Of a DNA stretch of 48,640 nucleotides, positions 6,501-17,300 are shown in pieces. Origin of the DNA: Bacteroidales bacterium (lineage in GTDB: Bacteria > Bacteroidota > Bacteroidia > Bacteroidales > VadinHA17); NCBI GenBank assembly GCA_021738535.1, contig JAIPBU010000030.1, positions 1 to 48,640 on the forward strand, read 5' to 3'. Made by a program: the position numbers and the translations under genes. The first letter of the stretch is position 1. Each line of letters starts with the position of its first letter. The notes beneath the pieces are model-generated. The model was given only the letters and a program-made list of their open reading frames with translations, made no database searches and was not told where the DNA came from.

Positions 6501-8291
6501 ATGAAGAATTTAAAAGATACATACACAAAGAACGCTGAACGGTATGCCGGGTTGTACAGGAAGGAGAGCAAAAGGTTGTTTTCTCTTTCAATGATGCGGC
6601 TGGCAGTGTTTATTGGGGGTATTGCCCTGGCAATAGTATTATGGCGGTTCAGTATTTTTATCGCTGTCCTTACCCTGCTGGCGGCAATTATTGCCTTTGC
6701 CTTTTTACTGAGGGCTTATGGCAGGCACAGCTTCCGGAGATCATTCTTTGACAAAATGAAAGAGATCAATGATGATGAGCTCAGTTCACTCGATAATAAT
6801 TACAGCTGCTTTGAGCCCGGGAAGGAGTTTGTTGATCCGCAGCACGACTTTTCGCACGACATTGACCTTTTTGGTGATGACTCTATTTACCAGTATCTCA
6901 ACAGGACATGCACTGGCAGGGGAAGCAGTCTCCTGGCACAGTGGCTCAGTGCACCTGATCGCCTGGTCGCCGGCATGCATGAGAGGCAGGAGGCGGTAAA
7001 GGAATTATCGGCAATGGTGGAATGGAGGCAGGAGTTCAATGCTTATGGTAAGATGAACTACCCCAGCAGCGAAGAGATCAATGAGCTGATGGACTGGCTG
7101 GAAACCCCTCCGCAATACAGGCAAAACAGGTTTTATGGTTTTTTACGGGTATTGATGCCCCTGCTGGCAGTAGCCTTGCTTGCACTTGCCATTGCAGGTG
7201 TGTTACCTTACTCTTTGTTTATCCTGATCTTTTTAATTAACCTGGGAATAATATCTGTCAACCTGAAAAAGCTGAATGTCATTCATGGCAGCGTATCCAG
7301 GAAGCATGAAATGCTAAAGACCCTAATGCACCTGGTCCGGCATTTTGAAGACCGTGATTTTAATTCCCCGTACATAAATAACTTAAGGAAGGATCCCGGT
7401 AAGGGAAATCGTACTGCATCCGGTGCTATACTGAAGCTGTCTAAAATCATACAGGCCTTTGACAGCAGGCTTAACATGTTGATGGCTGCCTTGCTTAATG
7501 GTGTATTATTATGGGACATACAGTGCGTTTACAGTCTCGATAAATGGAAAAAGGATGCCAGCAGCCTGTTGCCGGAGTGGTTTGAAAACCTCGGTCATTG
7601 TGATGCCCTGTGCAGTCTGGCCAATTATGCAGCAAACAACCGGGATTACAGTTATCCCGTTATATCATCAAAAGGGACTTATCTTTCCGCCGTACAGATG
7701 GGTCATCCCCTCATTGACAGGCAGGAAAGGGTCAATAATGATTTCACAATAGAGGCAAGGGGCGAGATAAATATTATTACGGGCGCCAACATGGCAGGTA
7801 AGAGTACTTTCCTGCGCACTGTAGCTGTAAACCTTGCACTGGCCATGACCGGGGCACCGGTATGTGCACGGGAGTTTGTATATACCCCGGCGGTCCTGTT
7901 CTCAAGTATGCGTACCACTGATTCGTTGTCAGACAACGAATCATATTTCTATGCAGAGCTGAAGAGGCTCAGTGTACTCAAGGACCGCCTGGGGGAAGGA
8001 GAGAACATTTTCTTCCTGCTGGATGAAATATTAAAGGGCACCAATTCCAGGGACAAGAGTGAAGGCTCGGCTCTGTTTATTAAGAAGATAATTGAATATG
8101 GAGCAACAGGGGTAATCGCAACGCATGATGTCTTGCTGGGTAAGCTGGAAGATAATTATCCCGTGATCAGGAATAAATGTTTCGAGGTTGAGATAGAGGG
8201 TGATGAGCTTATTTTTGATTATATCCTGAGGGAAGGCATGACCACCAGGATGAATGCTGCCCTGTTAATGAAGAAGATGGGGATCATCTGA
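6501..8291 (+). CDS. Membrane-anchored MutS-family ATPase (MutS core/ATPase domains, no mismatch-binding domain)
   Basis: The C-terminal half is a clear MutS domain V ABC-type ATPase: Walker A GANMAGKST at about 428-436, the following RTVAVNLALAMTGAPV helix, the ST-rich MRTTDSLSDNESYF signature, Walker B FFLLDEIL at about 504-511, and the TNSRDKSEG and ATHD elements. The N-terminal part lacks the MutS domain I mismatch-recognition Phe-x-Glu region. In its place it has two hydrophobic hairpins (about 32-70 and 210-250). The middle (about 260-400) has the helical lever character of MutS domain III. At 596 residues it matches a MutS-like group found in Bacteroidota. It is unlikely to be the mismatch-repair MutS, and its real role is unknown. 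The start is ATG 6501. No mutL lies nearby, and topoisomerase IV genes follow after 92 bp. Confidence 0.85.
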   Translation: MKNLKDTYTKNAERYAGLYRKESKRLFSLSMMRLAVFIGGIALAIVLWRFSIFIAVLTLLAAIIAFAFLLRAYGRHSFRRSFFDKMKEINDDELSSLDNNYSCFEPGKEFVDPQHDFSHDIDLFGDDSIYQYLNRTCTGRGSSLLAQWLSAPDRLVAGMHERQEAVKELSAMVEWRQEFNAYGKMNYPSSEEINELMDWLETPPQYRQNRFYGFLRVLMPLLAVALLALAIAGVLPYSLFILIFLINLGIISVNLKKLNVIHGSVSRKHEMLKTLMHLVRHFEDRDFNSPYINNLRKDPGKGNRTASGAILKLSKIIQAFDSRLNMLMAALLNGVLLWDIQCVYSLDKWKKDASSLLPEWFENLGHCDALCSLANYAANNRDYSYPVISSKGTYLSAVQMGHPLIDRQERVNNDFTIEARGEINIITGANMAGKSTFLRTVAVNLALAMTGAPVCAREFVYTPAVLFSSMRTTDSLSDNESYFYAELKRLSVLKDRLGEGENIFFLLDEILKGTNSRDKSEGSALFIKKIIEYGATGVIATHDVLLGKLEDNYPVIRNKCFEVEIEGDELIFDYILREGMTTRMNAALLMKKMGII

Positions 8292-8358
8292 GCACACATC
8301 AGTTTAAAAAAATATCTATTTGTTGAAAAATCGGATGGAAAGCAGCCTTCCTTTTGAT

Positions 8359-8366
8359 TATATTTG
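8359..8366 (+). promoter_or_regulatory. parE promoter -7 box (TATATTTG)
   Basis: This is an exact TAnnTTTG match 17 bp upstream of the parE ATG. It predicts a 5' leader of about 10 bases. No convincing TTTG box is seen about 19 bp upstream, although TTTG occurs at 8319-8322, too far away. parE and parC are probably transcribed from here. Confidence 0.55.
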
Positions 8367-8383
8367 CCCAAAATCTGTAATCA

Positions 8384-10246
8384 ATGGTTGCAAACTATTC
8401 GGAAGAGAGTATTAAGACCCTCGAATGGAGGGAGCATATCAGGCTGAGGCCCGGTATGTACATTGGGAAGCTGGGTGACGGATCATCACAGGATGATGGT
8501 ATATATGTATTGCTGAAGGAGGTTACTGACAACTCCATTGATGAATTTATGATGGGCAATGGCAGGAAGATAGATATTGGCATTGCTGATCGTGAGGTTT
8601 CAGTAAGGGATTACGGCAGGGGTATTCCCCTGGGCAAGGTACTGGATGTGGCTTCGAAGATGAATACCGGGGCAAAATATGACTCGAAGGTATTTAAGAA
8701 ATCGGTTGGACTGAATGGTGTAGGTATAAAAGCGGTGAATGCTTTATCAGAGAAATTCCTTGTTCGTTCCATAAGAGACGGTAAGGCTAAGGAAGTTGTG
8801 TTTGAGAAGGGTAACCTGGTAAGTGAGTCAGATATCTTTTCAACGGAAGAAGAGAACGGTGTATTGACAAGCTTTGTGCCGGACGGTGAGATGTTCGGTA
8901 ACTACCATTATATATCGGAGAATGTTGAGGCCATGGTGAGGAACTATGTATACCTCAACACCGGGCTGGTGATAAGCTTTAACGGGGAGAAGTTCCAGTC
9001 GAAGAACGGGCTGCTCGATCTTCTCAATGAGAACATGGACAGGGAAGGTCTTTATCCCATTATACATCTTTCAGGAGAAGATATTGAGATAGCCTTCACG
9101 CATGATAACCGCTATGGTGAGCAGTACTACAGCTTTGTCAACGGACAGCATACAACCCAGGGAGGCACCCACCTTTCAGCTTTCAAGGAGGCGCTTGTCA
9201 GGGTGATACGTGATTTTTACAAGAAGGATTTTGATCCCTCCGACATACGGACATCCATCACGGCAGCTCTCAGCATCAAGGTGGAGGAGCCTGTGTTTGA
9301 GTCGCAGACAAAGACCAAGCTGGGGTCCAAAAATATTGCCCCGAACGGTCCTTCGGTTCGCAACTTCATAGGTGAATTTATTAAAAAATCGATTGATGAT
9401 TACCTGCACAAGAACCAGGAGGTAGCCGAGATACTGCTTAAGAAGATACAGGAATCGGAGAAGGAGCGCAAGGCAATATCATCAATAAAAAAGCTTGCCA
9501 GGGAGAGGTCAAAGAAGGCAAACCTGCACAATAAAAAGCTGCGTGACTGCCGCATTCATTACAATACGAACCATGATGACAGGCTTAACTCAACCATATT
9601 TATCACGGAGGGTGATTCGGCATCAGGTTCAATAACAAAGTCGCGGAACGTCGAGACCCAGGCCGTTTTCAGCCTGCGGGGCAAGCCACTCAACAGTTAC
9701 GGTCTTACCAAGAAAATAGTTTATGAGAACGAGGAATTTAACCTCCTGCAGGCAGCACTTAACATAGAGGAGGGGGTTGATAACCTCAGGTACAATAATA
9801 TTGTTGTAGCAACCGATGCCGATGTGGACGGTATGCACATACGCCTGCTCTTGCTGACTTTTTTCCTCCAGTTTTTTCCTGACCTGATCAGTAAGGGACA
9901 CCTGTACATATTACAGACCCCCCTATTCCGTATCAGGAACAAGAAGGAAACAAGGTATATTTATAATGAAGAGGAGAAAGACAGGGCAATGAAGCAGCTT
10001 GGTGCTAACCCTGAAATAACCAGGTTCAAGGGACTGGGGGAAATATCACCCGGTGAATTCAAGCACTTTATTGGCACCAATATGAAGCTTGAGCCGGTAA
10101 GGCTGAAGAAGAATGATTCGGTGAAGGATTTTCTTAATTTTTACATGGGGAAGAACACACCTGACAGGCAGCAGTTTATTATTGATAACCTGAGGTTTGA
10201 AGAAGTGATGTTAGAAGATGAACTTGAATTGCCGGCCGGCAAATAA
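8384..10246 (+). CDS. parE: DNA topoisomerase IV subunit B (type IIA)
   Basis: This is the ATPase/TOPRIM subunit of topoisomerase IV, which unlinks replicated chromosomes together with ParC. The GHKL ATPase signatures are present: [13 protein letters not shown], the [10 protein letters not shown] box (catalytic Glu and Mg-binding Asn), YGRGIPLGK, and [18 protein letters not shown]. The TOPRIM domain shows EGDSASG from about residue 409 and [10 protein letters not shown] from about 476. The 620-residue length is right for ParE and shorter than most GyrB. ATG 8384 is preceded by a TATATTTG box. parC follows after 25 bp, the usual pairing. A second, gyrase-type B subunit would be expected elsewhere in the genome. 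Confidence 0.93.
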   Translation: MVANYSEESIKTLEWREHIRLRPGMYIGKLGDGSSQDDGIYVLLKEVTDNSIDEFMMGNGRKIDIGIADREVSVRDYGRGIPLGKVLDVASKMNTGAKYDSKVFKKSVGLNGVGIKAVNALSEKFLVRSIRDGKAKEVVFEKGNLVSESDIFSTEEENGVLTSFVPDGEMFGNYHYISENVEAMVRNYVYLNTGLVISFNGEKFQSKNGLLDLLNENMDREGLYPIIHLSGEDIEIAFTHDNRYGEQYYSFVNGQHTTQGGTHLSAFKEALVRVIRDFYKKDFDPSDIRTSITAALSIKVEEPVFESQTKTKLGSKNIAPNGPSVRNFIGEFIKKSIDDYLHKNQEVAEILLKKIQESEKERKAISSIKKLARERSKKANLHNKKLRDCRIHYNTNHDDRLNSTIFITEGDSASGSITKSRNVETQAVFSLRGKPLNSYGLTKKIVYENEEFNLLQAALNIEEGVDNLRYNNIVVATDADVDGMHIRLLLLTFFLQFFPDLISKGHLYILQTPLFRIRNKKETRYIYNEEEKDRAMKQLGANPEITRFKGLGEISPGEFKHFIGTNMKLEPVRLKKNDSVKDFLNFYMGKNTPDRQQFIIDNLRFEEVMLEDELELPAGK

Positions 10247-10271
10247 TTTTTGAAGGTAAAGGACAAGAAGT

Positions 10272-12923
10272 ATGAATAGTGATACTCCCGGAAACAAAGG
10301 GAAAGAGAATAAAGAGCAAAAGGAGCAATACGGGGAAGAGGAAAGACAGACTTCCGAAGAGATGCTGAAAGTAACAGCTCTTTCTGGTATGTACCAGGAC
10401 TGGTTCCTTGATTATGCTTCTTATGTTATCCTGGAAAGGGCGGTTCCGCACATTAGTGACGGGCTGAAGCCGGTCCAGAGGAGGATATTACACTCAATGA
10501 AGAGGATGGATGACGGCCGCTTCAGCAAGGTGGCCAATATTATTGGTCATACCATGCAGTTCCATCCCCACGGTGATGCTTCAATAGGTGATGCCCTGGT
10601 GCAGCTGGGACAGAAAAGCCTTCTTGTTGAGACCCAGGGTAACTGGGGTAATATACTTACCGGCGACAGCTCGGCCGCTCCGCGGTATATTGAAGCACGG
10701 CTTTCAAAGTTCGCCCTTGATGTTGTTTTTAACCCTAAAACAACAGAGTGGAAAAAATCATATGACGGAAGGAATAAGGAGCCTTTTACACTGCCGGTTA
10801 AATTTCCTTTATTGCTTGCTCAGGGGGTGGAGGGCATAGCTGTTGGACTGGCATCAAAAATACTGCCTCATAATTTTGTTGAACTTATTGATGCATCAAT
10901 CCTGTACCTGCAGGAAAAAGATTTTGAACTGTTTCCCGATTTCCCGTCGGGAGGAATGATTGACGTGTCCAGGTACAATGACGGTATAAGAGGTGGAAGC
11001 GTTAAGGTAAGGGCTAAAATTGAGAAAAGGGACAGGAAGACACTTGTGATAACGGAGATCCCTTTCTCAAAAACAACAGGCAGCCTGATAGATTCAATAA
11101 TCAAGGCCAATGAAAAGGGGCAGATAAAAGTAAAGCGTATAGATGATAATACGGCTGAGAATGTTGAGATCGTGATAAACCTTTCGGGAGGTGTTTCACC
11201 GGATAAGATGATAGATGCTCTGTATGCTTTTACAGATTGTGAAATTTCATTATCGCCCAACTCATGTGTTATCTTCGAAAACAAGCCTGAGTTTGTTGGT
11301 GTAAGCGATATACTGAGGCGGTCAACAGACAACACGGTTTACCTCTTAAAGAGGGAACTCGAGATACGGCAGAGAGAGCTGGAAGAGGAATGGCATATGT
11401 CGTCTCTTGAAAAAATATTTATAGAAGAAAGGATATACCGTGATATTGAGGAGTGTGAAACGTGGGAGTCTGTTCTGAGTGCAATAGACAGGGGGCTGGA
11501 TCCTTTCAAGCCAAAGCTGAGAAGGGAAGTAACACGGGATGATATTATCCGGCTCACCGAGATCAGGATAAAGAGAATATCAAAGTACGATGTAAAGAAA
11601 GCCGACAGGCACATAAAAGATATTGAGGCTGAGCTGGAAGAGGTTAAGACACACCTTGCCAATATTATTCCTTTCACCATAAACTATTTCAGGCAGCTGA
11701 AGAAGAAGCATGGCAAGGGCAGGGAGAGGAAATCAGAGATCAGGAATTTTGACCAGATTGAGGCCACTAAGGTGGCGGCAAATAATGCCAGGCTGTATTG
11801 TAACAGGGAGGAAGGATTCCTGGGTACATCACTGAAGAAGGATGAGTTTGTTTGTGAATGTTCTGACATTGATGACATTATTGTATTTCTTAAGGATGGC
11901 ACCTACCTTGTGACCAAGGTGTCAGAGAAGCAGTTCGTGGGCAAGAACATTATTCATGCTGCTGTTTTCAGGCGCAATGATAAGCGCACAATTTACAATA
12001 TTGTTTACCAGGATGGCAAGGGAGGCAGGGTTATGATTAAGCGCTGTGCCATAACAAGTGTTACACGCGACCGTGAATATAATATCACAAAGGGAACGAG
12101 TGGATCCCGGATAATGTATTTCAGTGCCAATCCCAATGGTGAGGCCGAGGTAATAAAGGTATATCACCGCCCCAGGCCCAGGTTAAAAAAGCTCACTTTT
12201 GAATTTGATTTCAGTGAGCTGGCCATCAAGGGTAAATCGTCTATAGGTAATATCCTGACCAGGCACCCCGTACAGAAAGTGCAGCTTAAAGAAAAAGGTA
12301 TATCCACCCTTGGTGGCAGGAAGATATGGTTTGATGATACCGTTAACAGGCTCAATGCTGATGCACGTGGTAAATTCCTTGGCGAATTCAGTGCTGATGA
12401 TAAGATAATGGTTATAACAAAGGATGGTAAAGCAAGGCTGTGTAATTTTGACCTGAGCAATCATTTCGAGGAAAATATCCTGATAATTGAAAAATTCAGG
12501 CCAGGAGTTGTTTATTCGGCTGTCTATTGGGATGCCGAAGCGGGTTATTATTATGTTAAGAGGTTCACGATTGAGGCAAGCGAGAAGCCTTTTACCTTTA
12601 TAAGTGAGGATCCCGACTCAAAACTGATCAGTCTTACTGAGGTTGAATACCCGCGCCTGGAGATAGAGTTCGGGGGTAAGCACAGCGAGCGCGATAACGA
12701 GATTATCGAGGTTGCCGAGTTCATATCTGTTAAAAGCCACAGGGCCAAAGGCAAGCGTCTCACTAATTACAGCGTTGAGAATATCAGGGAGATTGAACCG
12801 GTGGTACTGAAGGAATCGGAGCTTCCAAAGGAAGAAGAGGGTGAAGAAGAAGAGAAGGAAAAGAAGGATGGAGATGAGGGTGACGATGACACTGACAATA
12901 CACAGATGACCCTTGGTATTTAG
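10272..12923 (+). CDS. parC: DNA topoisomerase IV subunit A
   Basis: This is the DNA-cleaving subunit. The winged-helix/tower core has VPHISDGLKPVQRRIL and HPHGDASIGDALV. The active-site tyrosine sits in AAPRYIEARLS (Tyr139). The C-terminal half (about 500-830) is a beta-pinwheel-like region lacking an obvious GyrA box (QRRGG[KR]G), which supports ParC over GyrA. The last ~35 residues are a highly acidic tail rich in Glu, Asp and Lys, which may be disordered. At 883 residues it is at the long end for ParC. It starts at ATG 10272, 25 bp after parE. The aroK promoter lies just past its stop. Confidence 0.92.
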   Translation: MNSDTPGNKGKENKEQKEQYGEEERQTSEEMLKVTALSGMYQDWFLDYASYVILERAVPHISDGLKPVQRRILHSMKRMDDGRFSKVANIIGHTMQFHPHGDASIGDALVQLGQKSLLVETQGNWGNILTGDSSAAPRYIEARLSKFALDVVFNPKTTEWKKSYDGRNKEPFTLPVKFPLLLAQGVEGIAVGLASKILPHNFVELIDASILYLQEKDFELFPDFPSGGMIDVSRYNDGIRGGSVKVRAKIEKRDRKTLVITEIPFSKTTGSLIDSIIKANEKGQIKVKRIDDNTAENVEIVINLSGGVSPDKMIDALYAFTDCEISLSPNSCVIFENKPEFVGVSDILRRSTDNTVYLLKRELEIRQRELEEEWHMSSLEKIFIEERIYRDIEECETWESVLSAIDRGLDPFKPKLRREVTRDDIIRLTEIRIKRISKYDVKKADRHIKDIEAELEEVKTHLANIIPFTINYFRQLKKKHGKGRERKSEIRNFDQIEATKVAANNARLYCNREEGFLGTSLKKDEFVCECSDIDDIIVFLKDGTYLVTKVSEKQFVGKNIIHAAVFRRNDKRTIYNIVYQDGKGGRVMIKRCAITSVTRDREYNITKGTSGSRIMYFSANPNGEAEVIKVYHRPRPRLKKLTFEFDFSELAIKGKSSIGNILTRHPVQKVQLKEKGISTLGGRKIWFDDTVNRLNADARGKFLGEFSADDKIMVITKDGKARLCNFDLSNHFEENILIIEKFRPGVVYSAVYWDAEAGYYYVKRFTIEASEKPFTFISEDPDSKLISLTEVEYPRLEIEFGGKHSERDNEIIEVAEFISVKSHRAKGKRLTNYSVENIREIEPVVLKESELPKEEEGEEEEKEKKDGDEGDDDTDNTQMTLGI

Positions 12924-12930
12924 ACCTCAG

Positions 12931-12938
12931 TATCTTTG
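12931..12938 (+). promoter_or_regulatory. aroK promoter -7 box (TATCTTTG)
   Basis: This is an exact TAnnTTTG match beginning 7 bp after the parC stop codon. A TTG at 12913-12915 inside the parC end could serve as the upstream box, but the spacing is short. The box overlaps the TTG codon at 12936 that would otherwise extend aroK. This argues that translation starts at ATG 12963, with a leader of about 18 bases. Confidence 0.6.
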
Positions 12939-12962
12939 CGGATTAATAACAAACAGGATAAA

Positions 12963-13496
12963 ATGATAATATACCTGGTAGGTTTTATGGGTTCGGGTAA
13001 ATCCACCCTGGGCAGGCGACTGGCTGCACGGGCGGGATGGACTTTCATGGACCTGGATACTATGATTGAGCAGGAAGAAGGGATGACCGTGCCCCGTATC
13101 TTTAAGGAAAAGGGAGAGGCTTACTTCAGGGAGCTGGAATCAAAGGTGCTCAGGGACACAGAGGGGATGAAGGATGTTGTTATTGCCTGCGGTGGCGGTA
13201 CGCCCTGCCATGGTGATAATATGGATTTTATGAATAATGCAGGGTTAAGTATATATTTAAAACTGACAGCAAAAGCGCTTTTTGAGCGTCTTCATAATGC
13301 AAAAGTAACAAGGCCATTGCTGGAGGGAATGAGTGCTGATGAAATGAAGGTTTATATTGAACAAAAGCTGGAGGAGCGGGAAAAGTGGTATTTACGGTCA
13401 AAGCTGGTTGTGGATGCCCTCAGCACTGACCCGGGCACACTGCTGGACATTATTCGTTATGAACCTCCTTATAATCTCGGTAGGGATCAATATTAA
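12963..13496 (+). CDS. aroK: Shikimate kinase
   Basis: It phosphorylates shikimate at the 3-OH with ATP, step five of the route to chorismate. The P-loop GFMGSGKSTLGRRLA lies at about 7-21. The shikimate-binding DLDTMIEQ and the FRELESKVL (Arg) elements follow, then the CGGGTPCH glycine loop and the adenine-lid arginine segment VTRPLL. From ATG 12963 it has 177 residues, normal for AroK. A nine-residue extension from TTG 12936 was rejected because it overlaps the promoter box. The last 47 bp overlap the 3' end of the convergent transporter gene at 13450-14232. Confidence 0.92.
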   Translation: MIIYLVGFMGSGKSTLGRRLAARAGWTFMDLDTMIEQEEGMTVPRIFKEKGEAYFRELESKVLRDTEGMKDVVIACGGGTPCHGDNMDFMNNAGLSIYLKLTAKALFERLHNAKVTRPLLEGMSADEMKVYIEQKLEEREKWYLRSKLVVDALSTDPGTLLDIIRYEPPYNLGRDQY

Positions 13497-14232
13497 GGTA
13501 GCGCGACAACCATTTTGTGCCTATATAAAAAGGAATAGTATCCACCAGGGCACTTACCATCTTGAAAACGTAATTGGAAAGGATAAGGATCACAATGGCA
13601 TGGGTAATTGTTTCGCCCGGCCTGATATTGATTGCATCCCGGGCAAAAAACCATGTAATTGTTACCACTGCAATTGAGTCAACCATCTGACTGGTAAGTG
13701 TACTCCCGTTATTCCTGAGCCATAAAGCTTTTCCCCTGGTCAGTTTTTTAAAGAAATGAAATACATGGACGTCGACAAATTGTGCTGTCAGGTAAGCAAG
13801 CATGCTTGCAATGGTAGCCCCGAAGGTCCATTGCCTGATCTGGAAGAAAGTTCTTTGCGGGTCGCCGGGAAAGGGAAGGTTATCCGGACCTATCTCGGGC
13901 CTGGGAGGCAGTACGCCACCAAGCCAGAGGATGAAAAGGACCCAGATATTAAGTAGTAAACCTGTCCATACAACCATGGTTGCCCTCTTTTTACCGTACA
14001 GTTCACTTATGAAGTCAGTACAGAGAAAAGTAACGGGATAGGGAAGCACACCTATAAAAACCACGAAAGGTATGGTGCGTCCGAAGATATCAAAAGACAG
14101 ATCAATCTGCCTTGATATGCCCAGTATATTTAATATTGCCAGTGTTCCCAGGAAAAAGCCTGAAAGTATGATAAAGACAATTTCTCGCCTCTTTACGTAC
14201 TTCTTATCATCGGCAGCCGGGTGCTCAAACAT
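13450..14232 (-). CDS. VUT-family transporter, probable queuosine-precursor importer (YhhQ-like)
   Basis: This is an inner-membrane protein of the VUT/ECF-like family (DUF165), whose members such as E. coli YhhQ import 7-deazaguanine precursors of queuosine. The family landmarks are TFLCTDFISELYGKKRA, the FVDVHVFHFFKKLT segment and the conserved WLRNNGSTLTSQMVDS. About six hydrophobic helices are visible across the 260 residues. The start is ATG (complement of 14230-14232). The 3' end overlaps aroK by 47 bp in convergent orientation. No preQ1-type riboswitch could be made out upstream. A promoter box ends only 4 bp before the ATG. Substrate assignment is by family only. Confidence 0.88.
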   Translation of the reverse strand: MFEHPAADDKKYVKRREIVFIILSGFFLGTLAILNILGISRQIDLSFDIFGRTIPFVVFIGVLPYPVTFLCTDFISELYGKKRATMVVWTGLLLNIWVLFILWLGGVLPPRPEIGPDNLPFPGDPQRTFFQIRQWTFGATIASMLAYLTAQFVDVHVFHFFKKLTRGKALWLRNNGSTLTSQMVDSIAVVTITWFFARDAINIRPGETITHAIVILILSNYVFKMVSALVDTIPFYIGTKWLSRYLNIDPYRDYKEVHNE

Positions 14233-14236
14233 AAGC

Positions 14237-14267
14237 TAAAGGTATCTAATTAAATTTAATTTTAAAA
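14237..14267 (-). promoter_or_regulatory. Promoter of the VUT transporter (TTTT-N19-TACCTTTA)
   Basis: On the minus strand TACCTTTA (14237-14244) differs from TAnnTTTG only in the last base. A TTTT lies exactly 19 bp upstream (14264-14267), close to the TTTG box. The -7 box ends 4 bp before the ATG, so the transcript would be leaderless or nearly so. Confidence 0.4.
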
Positions 14268-14304
14268 CATTGGTAATTAATAAATGTTTACGGCTGTATT
14301 TTGT

Positions 14305-14312
14305 TATCTTAG
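14305..14312 (+). promoter_or_regulatory. Candidate -7 box for the six-gene surface/signalling run (TATCTTAG)
   Basis: TATCTTAG differs from TAnnTTTG at one position and lies 53 bp upstream of ATG 14366, in the AT-rich divergent gap 14233-14365. No upstream TTTG box at 19 bp is seen. It is the best plus-strand promoter candidate in this gap, but it is weak. Confidence 0.3.
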
Positions 14313-14365
14313 CATTCGGGTGTATGGATTAATTAATTAAATTAGCAAGACAAAAATCAACCCTG

Positions 14366-17300
14366 ATGGAAACCGGCCTTTCCAGACTTTTCGGTATTGA
14401 GAAAGAAGAGAAGAACCTTATTGGTATTTTACTTTTCCAGTCAGTCTTTCTCGGTATCTTCTACGGGGTTTTTAATATTACCGCTCATGCCATTTTCCTT
14501 TCACGCTTTGATGAGACTGATATGGCAAGGGCTTATATTATCAGCGGCCTGGCCGGCAGCGCACTTACCTACCTTTATTCTGTTTTCCAGGCACGAATAC
14601 GATTCTCTCTTTTCTCCATATTAAACCTGGTTTTTATATTACTTGTAATAGTATTTCTCTGGATACTTATCCGGCTGAATCCTGCAGGATGGGTTGTTTA
14701 TGCCATATTTATTATGCTGGGGCCCCTGTTTGTTCTCACCATGCTGGGCTACTGGGGAACGGCCGGTCGTTTATTTACCTTAAGGCAGGGAAGGAGGTTT
14801 TTTGGTATAATTGATGTGGGCTTGATAGCAGGCATTATAATAAGTAGTTTCTCAATTCCTGTTTTGCTTTCACTAAACATAGGCACACATGATATTTTGC
14901 TCATCAGTGCATTCAGTATCCTGGGCGCTGCTATTATCCAGTCAGTGATAACCAATCGCCACAGGCAAAACCTGGCCGGGCGGAAAGAAGATGCCCAGGA
15001 AAAAGCAGGGATCAAAGTATTCAGGAAGGATAAGTATATAAGGACAATGGGGATCTTTATTGCACTGTCAGTACTGGTGGTATTCTTTGTACAATATTCA
15101 TTTATGGCTGTTACCAGGGCAAGGTATCCCGAGGAGAACGAGATGGCCCGCTTCCTTGGTTTTTTTGAAGGCAGTATGATGATCTTCACACTGCTTATCA
15201 AGACTTTTATCTTTTCTTACCTTGTAAAGAACCATGGATTGAAAGTAACGCTGGCCCTATCGCCGGTTATTATAGGTATCTTTTCTATTGTAGCAGTAAT
15301 AATTGGCACAACAAAGGGTTTTATCCCGGGAACATCAGGATTTATGATTTTCTTCCTGATGCTTGCCATCAGCCGGCTGTTCTCAAAGGCACTGAAAGAT
15401 TCTGTTGAAACACCCGCCTTCAAAGTGCTTTACCAGACCCTTGGAGAAAAGCTGCGGCACAGTGTGCAATCGGCTATCGACGGTACGGTAAATGAAATAG
15501 CTGCCCTTGCCTCGGGACTTATACTTACCGGATTGGGGGCCCTTGTGTTTATTGACCTTATTCATTTTTCATGGGTACTGATTTTAATTACAATATTGTG
15601 GGTAGTGTATTCACTACGCTTATATAATGAATACAGGGGATCCATCAGGAAAACACTCAATAAAAAGGCAGAGCAAATTGAAGTGGAGCGGGAAGATGAA
15701 GAGGGAGTTCTTTCTTCAACGAAAAGCGGGGAAGCCATATACATTGACAATAACTATTTCAATGTAATTACTGACAGTGAGTTCAGGGATAACCTTCGCT
15801 ATAATACAGCCCTTCTTGAAAAAGTTCTCAAAAAAGCAGAGAGGGATCACAATCCTGATATCCTGCCCCTTCTTGAAAGTCTGGGCCCCAAAGATATTGC
15901 AGATACTGACCTGCTGGCACGAATTGAAAACCTTGTGTCAGTGATTAAGGGTGACTTAAGGGAAAAAGGATTGGGGCAGGGCAGTGATCTTATTCTTACA
16001 GTTGAAAGCAGTACTGACCGTAAATTACATCTCAGGGCCATGATGGCAGGCAACGAAGAGCCTGTTATTACTGATATGATGCGATTAATAAGAGATCAGA
16101 ATCCCGGTGTTGTCAGGGAGACCCTTTACATAGCAGGCAGGTTTTATATTAAAGAATTACTTCCGGAGATATGTGAATGTCTTGATAATGAAGAGGTAGC
16201 AACGGATGCATACAGTGTTCTGAAGAGTTTTGGCCGTGATGCCCTCCCGTCTCTTTCAGGACACTATTTCAGGTCGTCAGATGACATTAAGGTAAGGATG
16301 TTTATATTAAGGCTTTATGCCGATGCAGGAGGAGATGACGCGATCAGCTTCCTTTTGCCACGGATATGGTCTGTAAATAAGTTCCTGAGAAAGGAGGCAG
16401 TGAAAGGTCTTATTAAATGCGAATACAAGGCTGATGACGAAACTAGGAACAAGCTTTTCCAGGAGGTCCGGAAAATAACGGGTATGCTTACCTGGAATCT
16501 GTCAGCCAGGGTCAGCCTGGATGAGAGAGGAGATGAAATTCTGAGCCGGTCAATGGAAGAGGAAGCTAACTGGTGGTTTGAATTGCTCTTTGACCTGCTG
16601 TCTTTTATTTATGACAAAAGATCACTTGACCAGATAAAGGAAAACCTGGAAAGCGGTACTGTTGAGAGTGTGAATTTTGCTCTTGAAATGCTTGACATAG
16701 TAATTGATGATGAAATAAAGCCCAGGCTAAATGCCCTGCTGGATGTTGTGCCGTCAGGTGAAAAACTGAAAAACCTGTTCCGGTTTTACCCGGGTGATAT
16801 TCCTGCGTATGAGCCGCTGGTCAGCGAGCTGGTAAACAAGGATTATAACGAGGTGGGTGTATGGACAAAAGCCTGTGCAATCAGGAGCCTCAGCAGGCTG
16901 GAGCCACCTGCAAAAACCGATTTCCTTGTTGCTTTGCTTTTCAGTGGTCACCCCATGCTAAGGGAAGAGTCCTGTTATTACCTGAAAAACAATTTCAAAC
17001 AAGTATATGCAGAGTGTTCTCATCGGCTGCCTGTTGATTACCGTGAGCAATTGAATAACCTTGTTAACGGTGATTTTGATGTTAATGATCTGATCTTCTT
17101 AAAGCTTAAGTCCCTGAGCAGGGTATTTGAAGATATAGTTGAAACAGACCTGGTAGAACTTGCTGAGAAAGTGCTACTGGTAAAGGAGGGTGATGATCAG
17201 GCATTTCAGGATGACTACCTGGCGTGGCCGGTTGACAGTAATGACGGGGAAAAGCTAAGATTTAACTGGGGAATAGCAGGATCAGTAATAGACGGAGATG

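Noticed and set aside
12936..12962. TTG-initiated extension of aroK
   Set aside because: The TTG is part of the TATCTTTG promoter box, and ATG 12963 gives the normal N-terminus.
14233..14300. preQ1 riboswitch before the VUT transporter
   Set aside because: The gap is AT-only, lacks the C-rich loop and pseudoknot pattern, and the promoter lies too close to the ATG to leave a leader.
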